64,000 bases of DNA from Caulobacter sp. SLTY (GTDB taxonomy: Bacteria > Pseudomonadota > Alphaproteobacteria > Caulobacterales > Caulobacteraceae), in contig NZ_JAAALA010000015.1 of NCBI RefSeq assembly GCF_009905535.1, forward strand, positions 38,562-102,561. Reading direction: 5' to 3'. Both the position numbers and the translations under genes were made by a program. Positions 17,415 to 26,568 of the stretch are shown here, piece by piece. Each line of letters opens with the position of its first letter. Positions within the stretch are counted from its first letter, which is position 1. The notes beneath the pieces were generated by a model, which had not been told where the DNA came from, did no database searches, and saw only the letters and a program-made list of their open reading frames with translations.

Positions 17415-18077
17415 ATGAAAGCCGCCGTCATCGTTTTCCCCGGCTCCAACTGCGACCGGGACTGCAAGGTCGCCGTCGAGCGCTCCACTGGCGCCAAGGT
17501 GGAGATGGTCTGGCATGGCGACACCGCCCTGCCCGATGGTCTTGACCTCATCGTCCTGCCGGGCGGCTTCTCCTACGGCGACTACCTGCGCTGCGGCGCC
17601 ATGGCGGCGCTCTCGCCGATCATGACCGACGTTAAGGCCGCCATCGAGCGAGGCGTCGCCACGGTCGGCATCTGCAACGGCTTCCAGGTGCTGTGCGAGG
17701 CGGGCCTGCTGCCCGGCGCCTTGCTCCGCAACGCCGGCCTCAAATACGTCTGCAAGCCGGTGGGCCTCGACATCGTCAACGGCCAGACCCGGTTCACCGC
17801 CGCCTACCAGGGCCGGCGCGAGGCGGTGATGACCGTCGGCAACGGCGAGGGCAACTATTTCGCCGACGAGGCCACCCTCGACCGGCTCGAGGGCGAGGGC
17901 CAGGTGGTCTTCCGCTACCAGGACAATCCCAACGGCTCGGCCCGCGCCATCGCCGGGATCATCAACCCCAAGGGCAATGTCCTTGGACTGATGCCGCACC
18001 CGGACCGCAGCTTCGAGGCGGAGCTTGGCTCCGCGGACGGCGCCCTGCTGTTCCAGAGCGCGCTCGCCAGCGCCTGA
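17415..18077 (+). CDS. purQ: Phosphoribosylformylglycinamidine synthase subunit PurQ (glutaminase)
   Basis: A 220-residue class I glutamine amidotransferase releasing ammonia for FGAM formation by PurL. It starts [20 protein letters not shown]; the nucleophile Cys is in [20 protein letters not shown], and the His/Glu of the triad are in [16 protein letters not shown]. An oxyanion-strand [13 protein letters not shown] is present. It lies after purC, purS and the lipoprotein gene; a GCTACA element 16 bases before the ATG could provide a separate promoter, but this is weak. Confidence 0.96.
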   Translation: MKAAVIVFPGSNCDRDCKVAVERSTGAKVEMVWHGDTALPDGLDLIVLPGGFSYGDYLRCGAMAALSPIMTDVKAAIERGVATVGICNGFQVLCEAGLLPGALLRNAGLKYVCKPVGLDIVNGQTRFTAAYQGRREAVMTVGNGEGNYFADEATLDRLEGEGQVVFRYQDNPNGSARAIAGIINPKGNVLGLMPHPDRSFEAELGSADGALLFQSALASA

Positions 18078-18145
18078 AATCGAATTAACTTGGCCTGAGG
18101 CGTCGCAACCCGCACGTTCAGCGACGACACACGCAGGGCCGCTCC

Positions 18146-18685
18146 ATGGATATCAGTCAGATCAACTGGCTTTACGTCGCCGGCGGCATGTCGGCCGTGC
18201 TGTTCGTTGCCTGGCTGGTCGCCCTGTTCCGGGGACGGACGGGGTTCATCGGCGCGGTGGTCGGCTTCGCTCACCTGATCGCCGCCTGCATCAACACGGC
18301 CGCCCCGATCCGAGGTGGCCTCGACCCCAGCTATGAGGGCTACCGTTTCGGCCTGCTGGTCGCCGAGCCCGGCCTGACGGTGACCACCATGGCCGGCGCC
18401 GTGTTCGTGACCGCCGTGGTCGGCGCCTTCAGCGCCCTACGGGGCTCGCGCGAGGCGACCCTGATTACCGCGGTCACCAGCGTCCTCTTCCTGGTCGTGC
18501 TCGGCTGGCCGGTTGCCAGGGACCTGATGGACGGCGTCGGCACGAGCATCCAGCTGGGCGAATCCATGACCATCCCCGGCTACGTCGCCACCGGGCTTCT
18601 GATCCTGTTCATGCTGTTCCCGTTCGCGGTCGGGGTGCTGTGGTCGCTGATGCGGGCCCGCCAGGCGCCCAGCGCCGCCACCTGA
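18146..18685 (+). CDS. Five-helix membrane protein, unknown function
   Basis: A 179-residue inner-membrane protein with predicted hydrophobic helices near residues 7-29, 33-55, 76-98, 103-126 and 146-170, for example WLYVAGGMSAVLFVAWLVAL and GYVATGLLILFMLFPFAVGV. The C-terminus is short and basic. No motif is recognised. It follows purQ by 68 bases and is closed by a strong terminator at 18702-18732. A transport or stress role cannot be judged from sequence. Confidence 0.75.
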   Translation: MDISQINWLYVAGGMSAVLFVAWLVALFRGRTGFIGAVVGFAHLIAACINTAAPIRGGLDPSYEGYRFGLLVAEPGLTVTTMAGAVFVTAVVGAFSALRGSREATLITAVTSVLFLVVLGWPVARDLMDGVGTSIQLGESMTIPGYVATGLLILFMLFPFAVGVLWSLMRARQAPSAAT

Positions 18686-18701
18686 CTGGACGCACATGAG
18701 A

Positions 18702-18732
18702 AAGGCCGGGCTTTCACCCGGCCTTCCCTTTT
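18702..18732 (+). terminator. Intrinsic terminator, usable from both strands
   Basis: AAGGCCGGG and CCCGGCCTT form a perfect 9-bp stem around CTTTCA, followed by a T-rich tail (CCCTTTT) on the plus strand. On the minus strand the stem is followed by CTCATG with no T-run, so it is stronger for the purQ-membrane-protein transcript. It lies between convergent genes. Confidence 0.8.
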
Positions 18733-18751
18733 CCGCACAGTCCGGCGGGGT

Positions 18752-18952
18752 TCAGCGATCGTTGTCGCGATCCATCTCGCCGCCCTGGCCGCCACGACCC
18801 GTATCGGTCTGGTCGGCCTGGCCCGCCTGTCCGGCTTGGCCCTGACCCTGGTCGTCCTTGCGATCACGGTCCTGACCCTGTTGCTGCTGCTGGCCAGGAT
18901 TCTGACGCTCCTGGTTGTCCGGTTGTTGTTGCGGCTTTTCGTTATCGGCCAT
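18752..18952 (-). CDS. Short Gln/Asp/Gly-rich hydrophilic protein
   Basis: A 66-residue, very polar protein beginning MADNEKPQQQPDNQERQ and continuing with QQQQQ, GQAGQAGQAD and a C-terminal MDRDNDR. It has no hydrophobic core and is probably disordered. Support for it being real: GAGGAAAC sits six bases before the ATG at 18952, it has its own intergenic space, and a terminator follows. The much longer open frame running through it opposite purL is a shadow. Function unknown; such proteins in related bacteria are often annotated hypothetical. Confidence 0.6.
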   Translation of the reverse strand: MADNEKPQQQPDNQERQNPGQQQQQGQDRDRKDDQGQGQAGQAGQADQTDTGRGGQGGEMDRDNDR

Positions 18953-19133
18953 CGGAGTTTCCTCTACGCTCCGGCGCGCCACTCGCGCCTTCGGATGGAC
19001 TAACCCCGACCAGACTCTGCTGTTCCAGGGCCGCCCATCACGCCTTTGGCGCCCGCGCGTCGGCTGCCCGACCTGAGTCGGCATCCAAAGCAACGCCGCT
19101 GCAGCCGTCAGCTGGGCGCGCGATTTTGCCGAT

Positions 19134-19164
19134 AACCGGTTTCCACTTGTCGGAACGCGCTCTA
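19134..19164 (+). repeat. Possible relic of alphaproteobacterial intergenic repeat
   Basis: AACCGGTTTCCACTTGTCGG followed by AACGCGCTCTAG resembles, from memory, an intergenic element common in Rhizobiales and relatives (CCGGTTTCCACTTTTC...GCTCTAG). It sits directly before purL, so it could also hold promoter or leader function. The match is a recollection and needs a database comparison. Confidence 0.4.
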
Positions 19165-19177
19165 GAAGCCCCATTCC

Positions 19178-21388
19178 ATGAGCGCTCCCTCTCCCGCCAA
19201 GCCCATGGACCAGGTCGCCGCCGAGTTCGGGCTCAAGCCCGACGAATATGCCGTGATCCTCAAGCGGCTGAACCGCGAACCCAACCTCGTCGAGCTCGGC
19301 GTCTTCTCGGTCATGTGGTCGGAGCACTGCAGCTACAAATCCAGCCGCAAGCACCTCTCGAAATTCCCCACCACCGGCCCGCGCGTCATCTGCGGCCCCG
19401 GCGAGAACGCCGGTGTGGTCGACATCGGGGACGGCCAAGCCTGCATCTTCAAGATGGAGAGCCACAACCACCCCAGCTACATCGAGCCCTATCAGGGCGC
19501 GGCGACCGGCGTCGGCGGCATCATGCGCGATGTCTTCACCATGGGCGCCCGCCCCATCGCCCTGCTCAACGCCCTGCGCTTCGGCGACCCAAGCCATCCG
19601 AAGACCAAGCGCCTCGTCGAGGGCGTGGTCGCCGGCATCGCCGGCTACGGCAACTGCGTCGGCGTCCCCACCGTTGGCGGCGAGACCAACTTCCACACCG
19701 GCTATGATGGCAACATCCTGGTCAACGCCATGTGCGTGGGCCTGGCCGACGCCGACAAGATCTTCTACAGCGCCGCCCCCGCCGCCGGCCTGCCGGTCGT
19801 CTACTTCGGCTCCAAGACCGGCCGTGACGGCATCCACGGCGCCACCATGGCCAGCGCCGAGTTCGACGAGGACAGCGACGAGAAACGTCCCACCGTCCAG
19901 GTCGGTGACCCCTTCGCCGAGAAGCTGCTGATCGAGGCTACGCTCGAGCTGATGGCCACCGGCGCCGTCGCGGCCATCCAGGACATGGGCGCGGCCGGCC
20001 TGACCTCCTCTTCGGTCGAGATGGCCGGCAAGGGCAGCGTCGGCATTGAGCTCGACCTCGACATGGTGCCGCAGCGCGAAGAGGGCATGACCGCCTATGA
20101 GATGATGCTGTCGGAAAGCCAGGAGCGGATGCTGGCCATCCTCAAGCCCGGCCGAGAGCGCGATGGCCACGCCATCTTCGAGAAATGGGGGCTGGACGCG
20201 GCCATCATCGGCAAGACCACGGACACCGGCCACATCGTGCTCAAGCACAAGGGCGAGGTGGTCTGCGACCTGCCGCTCAGCCCGCTCTCCGACGACGCGC
20301 CGCTGTACGACCGGCCGTGGACCGAGCCGCCGAAGCTCGACCGCATCGACCCCGGCCAGGTCCCCGCCCCGGCCGACTGGGAAGCCGCCGTCCTCAAGCT
20401 GATGTCCTGCCCCGATGTCGCCTCCAAGCGCTGGCTGTGGGAGCAGTACGACCGCCACGTGATGGCCGACACCCTGGAAGACAGCGCCACCGGCGCCGAC
20501 GCCGGCATCATCCGCGTCCACGGCACCCGTAAGGCCCTGGCGGTGACTAGCGACTGCACGCCCCGCTATGTGCTGAACGACCCCTACGAGGGCGGCAAAC
20601 AGGCCGTCGCCGAGGCCTGGCGTAACCTGACCGCCGTCGGCGCCGATCCGATCGCCATCACCGACAATCTGAACTTCGGCAATCCAGAGCGCCCGGCGAT
20701 CATGGGCCAGATCGTCAAGGCCATCGAGGGCATGGCCGAGGCCTGCCGCGCCCTCGACTTCCCGGTCGTGAGCGGCAACGTCAGCCTCTACAACGAGACC
20801 AACGGCAAGGGCATTCCCCCCACCCCCACCGTCGGCGCCGTCGGCCTGCTCACCGACTATGCCCAGCGCGCCGACTTCAGCTCGATGAAGGATGGCGACA
20901 CCCTGGTGGTTATCGGGACCAACCACGGAGAACTCGGCGCCAGCCTCTACCTGCGCGAACTCCTCGGCCGAGAGGACGGCGCCCCGCCGCCGGTCGACCT
21001 GGCCCTCGAGCGCCGCACCGGCGACTTCGTGCGGGCCCAGATCGTCGGACGCACCCTGACCTGCGTCCACGACCTCTCCGATGGCGGCCTGGCCATCGGC
21101 GCCGCCGAGATGGCCCTGGCCAGCGGCGTCGGCGTCACCCTGGACGCCACCAGCGCCAACAACGCCCACCCCTTCCTGTTCGGAGAAGACCAGGCCCGCT
21201 ACCTGGTCGCCATAGCGGACCCGGCCCCCTTGTTGGCCGCCGCGGCCGCCGCCGGCCTGCACGCCAGCGTCGTCGGCACGGCGGGTGGGAACGCCTTCGC
21301 CTCTCGCGGGCTCTTTTCGATAGACTTGGACAAGCTGCGCGCCGCCCACGAGGGCTGGCTGCCGGCCTTCATGGGAGCCGCCGCTTGA
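19178..21388 (+). CDS. purL: Phosphoribosylformylglycinamidine synthase subunit PurL (small type)
   Basis: A 736-residue subunit that uses ATP and ammonia from PurQ to convert FGAR to FGAM. Family features: [16 protein letters not shown] with the catalytic His, the [11 protein letters not shown] block, [20 protein letters not shown], and [13 protein letters not shown]; the second half repeats the AIRS-like fold ([35 protein letters not shown]). It is the short form lacking the PurS-like and glutaminase domains of enterobacterial PurL, in line with separate purS and purQ genes nearby. The final TGA overlaps the TTG start of the next gene. Confidence 0.97.
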   Translation: MSAPSPAKPMDQVAAEFGLKPDEYAVILKRLNREPNLVELGVFSVMWSEHCSYKSSRKHLSKFPTTGPRVICGPGENAGVVDIGDGQACIFKMESHNHPSYIEPYQGAATGVGGIMRDVFTMGARPIALLNALRFGDPSHPKTKRLVEGVVAGIAGYGNCVGVPTVGGETNFHTGYDGNILVNAMCVGLADADKIFYSAAPAAGLPVVYFGSKTGRDGIHGATMASAEFDEDSDEKRPTVQVGDPFAEKLLIEATLELMATGAVAAIQDMGAAGLTSSSVEMAGKGSVGIELDLDMVPQREEGMTAYEMMLSESQERMLAILKPGRERDGHAIFEKWGLDAAIIGKTTDTGHIVLKHKGEVVCDLPLSPLSDDAPLYDRPWTEPPKLDRIDPGQVPAPADWEAAVLKLMSCPDVASKRWLWEQYDRHVMADTLEDSATGADAGIIRVHGTRKALAVTSDCTPRYVLNDPYEGGKQAVAEAWRNLTAVGADPIAITDNLNFGNPERPAIMGQIVKAIEGMAEACRALDFPVVSGNVSLYNETNGKGIPPTPTVGAVGLLTDYAQRADFSSMKDGDTLVVIGTNHGELGASLYLRELLGREDGAPPPVDLALERRTGDFVRAQIVGRTLTCVHDLSDGGLAIGAAEMALASGVGVTLDATSANNAHPFLFGEDQARYLVAIADPAPLLAAAAAAGLHASVVGTAGGNAFASRGLFSIDLDKLRAAHEGWLPAFMGAAA

Positions 21389-21777
21389 AACCCTTCGCCG
21401 CCCTCGCCGCCACCGCCCTGCTCGCCGCCGCCTGCGCCACCGACAGCGGCGCCGAGCCCCCGCCCAGCGTGCCCGGCGGCGAAGGCTGCGACGTCAGCGT
21501 CTCCTTCGGCAGCTACGCCATGGGCATCGACCAGGAAGCCTATGGCCGCGTCGAGTCCTGGCTGGCCGCAAATCCCAAGCTCGTAACCGACGTGAAGGTC
21601 ACGCCTTGGGGCCGAGAGGGCGAACGCACCGTCTGCGTCACCGCGACATCACAGGCCGCCATCAAGCCGGTGTTCACCGGCGTGGTGAAGCTGCTCCCCG
21701 TCGAGGGCAAGAAGGCCCCGATCACGGCGCTGAGCAAGACGGGTGGGCATTTCCACACAAAGGGCGGGCCGGGTTGA
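21385..21777 (+). CDS. Small exported two-Cys protein, paralogue A
   Basis: A 130-residue protein with a signal peptide or lipoprotein signal ([17 protein letters not shown]). The mature part has [29 protein letters not shown] and [13 protein letters not shown]. The gene at 21848-22303 encodes the same pattern (CD..VSF, ID..AY.R...WL.ANP, G.R..C.T), so they are tandem paralogues; the two shared Cys may form a disulfide. TTG overlaps the purL stop (TTGA), implying translational coupling to purL. The lipobox has Ala at -3, so lipidation is uncertain. No known family recognised. Confidence 0.7.
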   Translation: MKPFAALAATALLAAACATDSGAEPPPSVPGGEGCDVSVSFGSYAMGIDQEAYGRVESWLAANPKLVTDVKVTPWGREGERTVCVTATSQAAIKPVFTGVVKLLPVEGKKAPITALSKTGGHFHTKGGPG

Positions 21778-21847
21778 TTAACCCCCCGGACTCTACCCCT
21801 GGACACAGCAGCTAGAGTTGGCAATGCTCCCGCGCAGGGGGAGCGTA

Positions 21848-22303
21848 ATGATCCAGACGTGTCGGGCTTTCTTGGCGTTCAGCGGCGCAGCGCTGATTGT
21901 AGCTCTGGCTACGCCGGCCAGCGCAGAGACATGCGATATGCTTGTGTCCTTCGAGCACCGAGGCGGGCAGATCGACCGAGGCGCCTATGACAGGATAGGG
22001 ACTTGGCTGAGAGCCAACCCGACGCGAACCGCCGGCATCGTAGAAACCGCCTTTTCCAATGGGGCGCGTTCCCTGTGCATTACCTCGCCGACGCGGGAGG
22101 GCATCCCTGGCTTGTTCCAGGACGTTGGAACGTTGTTGTCGAACAACAACGTCATGCCGCCGGTGACCCTGACGACCGCCCAGCAGCAGAAGCGCGGATC
22201 GAAGAAACCCTCGCGCGTCCGAGGGAAAGGTTACGCGAACGACCGTCGGCCGCCGCGCGACAACGGCATCAACAACCAGCCAAGTCGGAGCGGCCGCTAC
22301 TAG
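21848..22303 (+). CDS. Small exported two-Cys protein, paralogue B
   Basis: A 151-residue protein with a Sec signal peptide (CRAFLAFSGAALIVALATPA, cleavage after ASA). The mature part starts ETCDMLVSFEHRGGQIDRGA and continues YDRIGTWLRANP and GARSLCITSPTREGI, parallel to the preceding gene. A C-terminal tail from about residue 110 is very basic and low-complexity (QKRGSKKPSRVRGKG, NDRRPPRDNGIN), absent from paralogue A. ATG 21848 has GGGGGAG seven bases upstream; upstream in-frame starts were rejected. Function unknown; an envelope location is likely. Confidence 0.7.
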   Translation: MIQTCRAFLAFSGAALIVALATPASAETCDMLVSFEHRGGQIDRGAYDRIGTWLRANPTRTAGIVETAFSNGARSLCITSPTREGIPGLFQDVGTLLSNNNVMPPVTLTTAQQQKRGSKKPSRVRGKGYANDRRPPRDNGINNQPSRSGRY

Positions 22304-22319
22304 CGGCTGCGGCGGCCTC

Positions 22320-24176
22320 TCAGGCCATCTCTACCTTGCGTTCGGCTTCAGCGCCGGTCCCCAGCCGTTCGACAAGGGCCTCGTACTGCGACCACAGCGC
22401 GGCGGGCATCCGATCACCAAACCGGTCATAGAAGGCCGGGATCAGCGAGGCTTCCTCACGCCACACATCGCCGTCCACGCTGAGCAGCAGATTCAGCTTG
22501 TCGGCGCTCAGATCCAGGCCCGAGACGTCCAGCGAGCCCTCGGCCGGCAGGCGGCCGATGGCGGTGTCCACCGCGCCGGCTTCGCCTTCCAGGCGCTCGA
22601 CGATCCACTTGAGCACGCGGCTGTTGTCGCCGAAGCCCGGCCAGACGAACTTGCCGTTGTCCTTGCGGAACCAGTTGACGAAGAAGATTTTCGGCAGCTT
22701 GGCCGGGTCCGGAGCGTTGGCGCCGACCTTCAGCCAGTGGGCGAAGTAGTCGCCCATGTTGTAGCCGCAGAAGGGCAGCATGGCGAACGGGTCGCGGCGC
22801 AGCTCGCCGACCTTGTTCTCGGCGGCGGCAGTGCCTTCCGAGGCGGTGTTGGAGGCCAGGAACACCCCATGCTCCCAGTCGAAGGCCTCGGTCACCAGCG
22901 GCACGGCGCTGGCGCGGCGGCCGCCGAACAGGATGGCGCTGATCGGCACGCCGGCCGGGTCGGCCCATTCGTCAGCGATCACCGGGCACTGGTGGGCGGC
23001 CACGGTGAAGCGGGCGTTGGGGTGGGCGGCCGGGGTCGGCGACTCCGGGGTCCAGGGCTTGCCCTGCCAGTCGGTCAGCGCGGGCGGCGGGGTGTCGGTC
23101 AGGCCTTCCCACCACACGTCGCCTTCGGGCGTCAGAGCCACGTTGGTGAACACGCAGTCGCGGTTCAGGGCGTCGATGGCGTTCTTGTTGGTGCCGATGC
23201 CGGTGCCCGGCGCGACGCCGAAGAAGCCGGCTTCCGGGTTGATGGCGCGTAACTGGCCGTCTTCGCCGAACCGCATCCAACAGATGTCGTCACCCACCGT
23301 CTCGGCCTTCCAGCCGGGGATGGTCGGCTGCAGCATGGCCAGGTTGGTCTTGCCGCAGGCGCTGGGGAAGGCGGCGGCCACGTAGCGGACCGCGCCCTTG
23401 GGGCTGGTCAGCTTGAGGATCAACATGTGTTCGGCCAGCCACCCCTCATCGCGGGCCATGACGCTGGCGATACGCAGGGCGTAGCACTTCTTGCCCAGCA
23501 GGGCGTTGCCGCCATAGCCGGAGCCGTAGGACCAGATCTCGCGGCTCTCGGGGAAGTGGACGATCCACTTTTCCTCGTTGCAAGGCCACGGCACGTCCTT
23601 CTGCCCCGGCGACAGCGGCGCGCCAAGGGTATGGACCGCCGGCACGAAGAAACCATCGTCGCCCATCATGTCGAGGGCCTGCTTGCCCATGCGGGTCATC
23701 ACCCGCATCGAGATGGCGACATAGGCGCTGTCGGTGATCTCGACGCCCAGCGCCGAGATGGGCGAGCCGATCGGGCCCATGCAGAACGGCACGACATACA
23801 TCGTCCGCCCAGCCATGCAGCCGTCGAACAGGCCGTTCAGGCGGGTCCGCATCTCAGCCGGATCGGACCAGTTGTTGGTCGGCCCGGCGTCGATTTCCTT
23901 CTCCGAGCAGATGAAGGTGCGGCTCTCGACGCGCGCGACATCGCGCGGATCGGAGGCGGCGTAGAAGCTGTTGGGACGCAGGTCCGGGTTCAGGCGCTTC
24001 ATCGTGCCGGCCTCGACCAATTGGTCGGTCAGCAGCTTGAACTCGGCGTCGGAGCCGTCGCACCAGTGGACCGCCGCCGGCTTGGTCAGCGCGGCAATCT
24101 CGCGGACCCAGGCGATCAGTTTGGCGTGATTGGTCGGGGCCTCATCGAGACCCGGAATCGAGACTTCGCCGCCCAT
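22320..24176 (-). CDS. pckG: Phosphoenolpyruvate carboxykinase (GTP)
   Basis: A 618-residue cytosolic enzyme converting oxaloacetate and GTP to phosphoenolpyruvate, GDP and CO2, the entry step of gluconeogenesis. The GTP-type P-loop with its reactive Cys is [13 protein letters not shown]; other family blocks are [48 protein letters not shown] and the guanine-binding [20 protein letters not shown]. Length fits the GTP family, not the ~540-residue ATP enzyme. Start ATG 24176 precedes [17 protein letters not shown]. It is divergent from the acylase gene. Confidence 0.96.
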   Translation of the reverse strand: MGGEVSIPGLDEAPTNHAKLIAWVREIAALTKPAAVHWCDGSDAEFKLLTDQLVEAGTMKRLNPDLRPNSFYAASDPRDVARVESRTFICSEKEIDAGPTNNWSDPAEMRTRLNGLFDGCMAGRTMYVVPFCMGPIGSPISALGVEITDSAYVAISMRVMTRMGKQALDMMGDDGFFVPAVHTLGAPLSPGQKDVPWPCNEEKWIVHFPESREIWSYGSGYGGNALLGKKCYALRIASVMARDEGWLAEHMLILKLTSPKGAVRYVAAAFPSACGKTNLAMLQPTIPGWKAETVGDDICWMRFGEDGQLRAINPEAGFFGVAPGTGIGTNKNAIDALNRDCVFTNVALTPEGDVWWEGLTDTPPPALTDWQGKPWTPESPTPAAHPNARFTVAAHQCPVIADEWADPAGVPISAILFGGRRASAVPLVTEAFDWEHGVFLASNTASEGTAAAENKVGELRRDPFAMLPFCGYNMGDYFAHWLKVGANAPDPAKLPKIFFVNWFRKDNGKFVWPGFGDNSRVLKWIVERLEGEAGAVDTAIGRLPAEGSLDVSGLDLSADKLNLLLSVDGDVWREEASLIPAFYDRFGDRMPAALWSQYEALVERLGTGAEAERKVEMA

Positions 24177-24316
24177 AACCGGCGCCCTCCATCGTTACTT
24201 TGACGCGCCGGGTCCGTCTGTGCGCGGCCCCGTGTCACGCCCTTGCGCGCATCCTGCCTAGCCCGGCGGGGGGTTCCGGGGCAAGCCGAAAGGGGCAAAT
24301 GTGATGAGAGCGCGAC

Positions 24317-24335
24317 GGCTGACCAAGCGTCAGCC
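24317..24335. other. Perfect 7-bp inverted repeat in divergent promoter region
   Basis: GGCTGAC and GTCAGCC flank CAAGC within the 218-base gap between pckG and the acylase gene. It could be an operator or a small hairpin; no T-run follows. The rest of the gap shows no gene; CCATAAGATC near 24362-24371 may be part of the acylase promoter. Confidence 0.3.
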
Positions 24336-24394
24336 CACCGAATAGCCAACTGGGCGCCCGTTCCATAAGATCGCCAAAACACGGGGGAAACGGG

Positions 24395-26503
24395 ATGCGG
24401 TGGATCGTCAGGGGCCTGATCGGCCTTGGGCTGCTCGTCGTGGTGGCGGTTGCCGCCCTGCTGGTCCTGGACCTGCCCAACCGCCCGGCCAAGGCCGATC
24501 TGGCCGCCATCCAGGCCAAGGCGCAGGCCTATCAAGTGCGAATCCGTCGCGACAAATGGGGCGTGCCGCACATCCTCGGTCGTCGGAATGCCGACGCCGC
24601 CTTCGGCCTGGCCTACGCACACGCCGAGGATGACTTCGTCACCATCCAGGATGTCGCCCTGGCCACCCGCGGCCAGCTGGCCGGCAAGGACGGGCTGAAG
24701 GCGGCGCCGACCGACTACATCGTCAGCCTTTTGGAGGTCTGGAAGACCACCGAGGGCGGCTATGACAGCCTCCCGGCCGACGTCCGCGCTGTGCTGGAAG
24801 GCTATGCGGACGGGATCAACCTCTACGGCGCCGAGCACCCGGACGCCGTCGCCCCCGGCCTGCTGCCCTTGACCGGGAAGGACATCGCCGCTGGCTTCAT
24901 CTTCAAGACCCCCTTCTTCTACGGCCTCGACGCCGAGCTGAAGCGGCTCAACGAGCTGCCCGCCGATCCCACGCCCAAGGGCTCCAACGGCGTCGCGGTC
25001 GCCCCCTCCCGTTCGGCCGACGGCGCCACCCGCCTGCTGGTCAACAGCCACCAGCCCTTCACCGGCCCGGTCGCCTGGTACGAGGCCGTGGTCCAGAGCG
25101 GCGAGGGCTGGCATGTGGCCGGCGGCTTTTTCCCCGGCGCCCCCTTCATGCTGCACGGCCACAACGCCACGCTGGGCTGGGCCAACACCGTCAACACCCC
25201 GGACCTGATCGACACCTACCGCCTCGTCGTGAATCCGAAGAACCCCCGTCAGTACCGCCTGGACGGCCAGTGGAAGGACTTCGAGCGCTCCCAGGCCAAG
25301 CTGCGCGTCAAGCTCTGGGGCCCCTTCCACGTCACCGTGAACCGCGAGGTGCTTCGCACGGTCCATGGCCCGGTGATGAAGACGAAGGGCGGCGCGTTCG
25401 CCCTGCGCTATGCCGGCATGGGCGAGGCCCGCCAGCCGTTGCAGTACTGGCGGCTCAACCTGGCCCGCACCGCCGACGAATGGCGCGCCGCCATGGCCAT
25501 CCAGGCCCTGCCCAGCATCAACTACATCTACGCCGACCAGACCGGGACCATCGGCTACGTCTACAACGGCCTGTTCCCCAACCGGCCGGACGCCAAGGTC
25601 GACTGGGCCGGCCCCTTGCCCGGCGACCGCTCGGACCTGATCTGGAAAGGCTATCTGCCGTTCGACAAGGTCCCGCAGATCTGGTCGCCCAAGGGCGGGC
25701 TGGTGTTCAACGCCAACAATACTCCCTTCCAGGCCACAGCCCCCGGCGACGGCCTCGACCCCCGCAATTTCCCGCCCTCGATGGGCCTGCAGATGGACAT
25801 GACCAACCGCTCCTGGCGCGAGGTAGAGACCTTCGGCGCCGACGCCTCGATCACCCCCGAGGAGTTCCTCACCTACAAGTTCGACGTCGCCTACAGCCCG
25901 AAATCCCGGATGGCGCGGCTGGTCGCCGAACTCAGCAAGGTCGATCCCGGCGCCGACGATGCACTGAGCGAGGCGGTGTTTGTCGTCAGGTCCTGGGATC
26001 TGCGCGCCGACGCCGGCAACCGCAACGCTGCCCTGCCGATTGTCGCTGCCCTGGCCATGCTGCCGAAAGCCGAGGGCGGCGAGGGCCTGGCTGCGAAACC
26101 GGCGCTGTACCGCGCTATGGATATCCTGGGCGACGGCTTCGGGCGCATGGATCCGACCTGGGGTGAAGTCAATCGCCTCCGCCGAGGAGACGTCGACCTG
26201 CCCGTCGACGGCGGCCCGGACACCCTGCGGGCCATCTACGGCAAACCTGGCAAGGATGGCCGGCTGACCGCCATGGCCGGCGACACCTTCATCATGGTGG
26301 TCAGCTGGGACCGCCAGGGCCGGCTCTCAAGCCAGAGCATCCACCAGTTCGGCTCGGCGACCCTCGACGCCAAATCCAAGCACTACGCCGACCAGGCGCC
26401 CTTGTTCGCGACCCACCGCTTCAAGCCGGTACTGTTCACCGAGGACCAGCTCAAAAAAGGGCACATCGTCGAGGACTATCGCCCTGGAAAGCGTAGAGGC
26501 TGA
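24395..26503 (+). CDS. Penicillin/AHL acylase-family Ntn hydrolase
   Basis: A 702-residue periplasmic precursor of the penicillin G acylase/PvdQ family, which cleaves amide-linked acyl chains. A signal/TM segment (LIGLGLLVVVAVAALLVLDL) precedes the alpha chain (IRRDKWGVPHILGRRNADAA, GLAYAHAEDDF). The linker DPTPKGSNGVAVAPSRS contains the predicted autocatalytic cleavage site, with Ser197 as beta-chain N-terminus and nucleophile. Downstream blocks include SHQPFTGPVAWYEAV, FPGAPFMLHGHNATLGWANT and TPEEFLTYKFD. Substrate could be acyl-homoserine lactones or other N-acyl compounds; sequence alone cannot decide. Confidence 0.92.
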   Translation: MRWIVRGLIGLGLLVVVAVAALLVLDLPNRPAKADLAAIQAKAQAYQVRIRRDKWGVPHILGRRNADAAFGLAYAHAEDDFVTIQDVALATRGQLAGKDGLKAAPTDYIVSLLEVWKTTEGGYDSLPADVRAVLEGYADGINLYGAEHPDAVAPGLLPLTGKDIAAGFIFKTPFFYGLDAELKRLNELPADPTPKGSNGVAVAPSRSADGATRLLVNSHQPFTGPVAWYEAVVQSGEGWHVAGGFFPGAPFMLHGHNATLGWANTVNTPDLIDTYRLVVNPKNPRQYRLDGQWKDFERSQAKLRVKLWGPFHVTVNREVLRTVHGPVMKTKGGAFALRYAGMGEARQPLQYWRLNLARTADEWRAAMAIQALPSINYIYADQTGTIGYVYNGLFPNRPDAKVDWAGPLPGDRSDLIWKGYLPFDKVPQIWSPKGGLVFNANNTPFQATAPGDGLDPRNFPPSMGLQMDMTNRSWREVETFGADASITPEEFLTYKFDVAYSPKSRMARLVAELSKVDPGADDALSEAVFVVRSWDLRADAGNRNAALPIVAALAMLPKAEGGEGLAAKPALYRAMDILGDGFGRMDPTWGEVNRLRRGDVDLPVDGGPDTLRAIYGKPGKDGRLTAMAGDTFIMVVSWDRQGRLSSQSIHQFGSATLDAKSKHYADQAPLFATHRFKPVLFTEDQLKKGHIVEDYRPGKRRG

Positions 26504-26568
26504 CGCCAGGGCGCCATTGAACCGGCCCACCACCGCGTTACCGTCCTGCAAAAGCGTGGAGGAACAAC

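Noticed and set aside
18953..21349. An 865-codon open frame on the minus strand opposite purL
   Set aside because: It mirrors purL codon phase, is Gly/Val/Asp-rich without domains, and only its last 66 codons (18752-18952) have their own start and ribosome site.
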